From positions 1 through 43,997 of IMG/VR virus record IMGVR_UViG_3300020438_000076: DNA of 43,997 nt. One strand, written 5' to 3'. A model generated the notes under the pieces. The model searched no databases. It saw only the letters and a list, made by a program, of their open reading frames with translations, and was not told the origin of the DNA. This stretch comes from a virus. Made by a program: the position numbers and the translations under genes. This document shows positions 43,912 through 43,997 of the stretch, piece by piece; the first letter of the stretch is position 1; each line of letters opens with the position of its first letter.

Positions 43912-43997
43912 AATTATTTCGAAAGAGGGTATATACTTTTGTAGGTTAGGGTTAGGTACTTTTTTAGAACGGGGGGGGTCGGATCGGCTTTATACCC

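Noticed and set aside
43950-43966. Telomere-like GGTTAGGGTTAGG
   Set aside because: Only about two TTAGGG units are present. This is too short to be a telomere or a terminal repeat and is not repeated elsewhere in the window.

Overview
The window is a continuous late-gene block of a T4-like myovirus. It most resembles the marine cyanophages of Synechococcus and Prochlorococcus, although the host is inferred from gene content only. Every gene I can support lies on the minus strand, so transcription runs from high to low coordinates. The DNA is AT-rich and tightly packed. Most junctions are 1-nt TAATG or TGATG overlaps, a 4-nt ATGA overlap, or gaps under 50 nt. I found no tRNA, rRNA, insertion sequence, CRISPR array or lysogeny gene, and no gene-free stretch over 300 bases.

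In the direction of transcription: (1) 43997-42580 holds a G/C-tract-rich leader, a 67-aa protein, a GT-A-type glycosyltransferase-like protein with its own sigma70-type promoter, a 48-aa basic protein and a cUUCGg hairpin terminator. (2) 42576-41720 holds an unrecognised 235-aa protein overlapped by a 52-aa Cys-rich protein. (3) 41724-27339 holds the baseplate wedge genes gp25, gp6 and a giant 4008-aa gp7. (4) 27343-19133 is an accessory fibre block: two fibre-like proteins sharing a C-terminal domain, a 799-aa structural protein, an 88-aa protein, and a subtilisin-family protease carrying a cupredoxin domain with all four type-1 copper ligands. (5) 19123-9326 holds gp8, a 2540-aa DUF4815-like structural protein where T4 has genes 9-12, and two small proteins. 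(6) 9330-4417 holds neck and tail completion proteins gp13, gp14, gp15 and the small terminase gp16. (7) 4425-1 holds a 1075-aa coiled-coil and beta-helix fibre-like protein, two small proteins, and a Cys-containing basic protein cut by the left edge. The order 25-6-7-8-13-14-15-16 matches T4, so the large terminase (gene 17) is expected just beyond the left edge.

Most transcription units begin with an octamer equal to or close to the T4 late promoter TATAAATA, 20-26 nt before the first ATG (47 nt for the 1075-aa gene). Several of these octamers contain the stop codon of the upstream gene. The products together form the baseplate wedge, its fibres, the neck and the packaging start. Several are far longer than their T4 counterparts because they are filled with shared repeat modules (a GSGY-x-P repeat, an HGF-TGD module and an RG-DGT module).

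The most notable items are the cupredoxin-subtilase tail gene, a YHYH-like domain inside gp7, the repeat family spread over six virion proteins including a neck protein, and an inverted repeat whose upstream arm coincides with a late promoter. Family comparisons to T4 were made from memory by reading; no database search was run.
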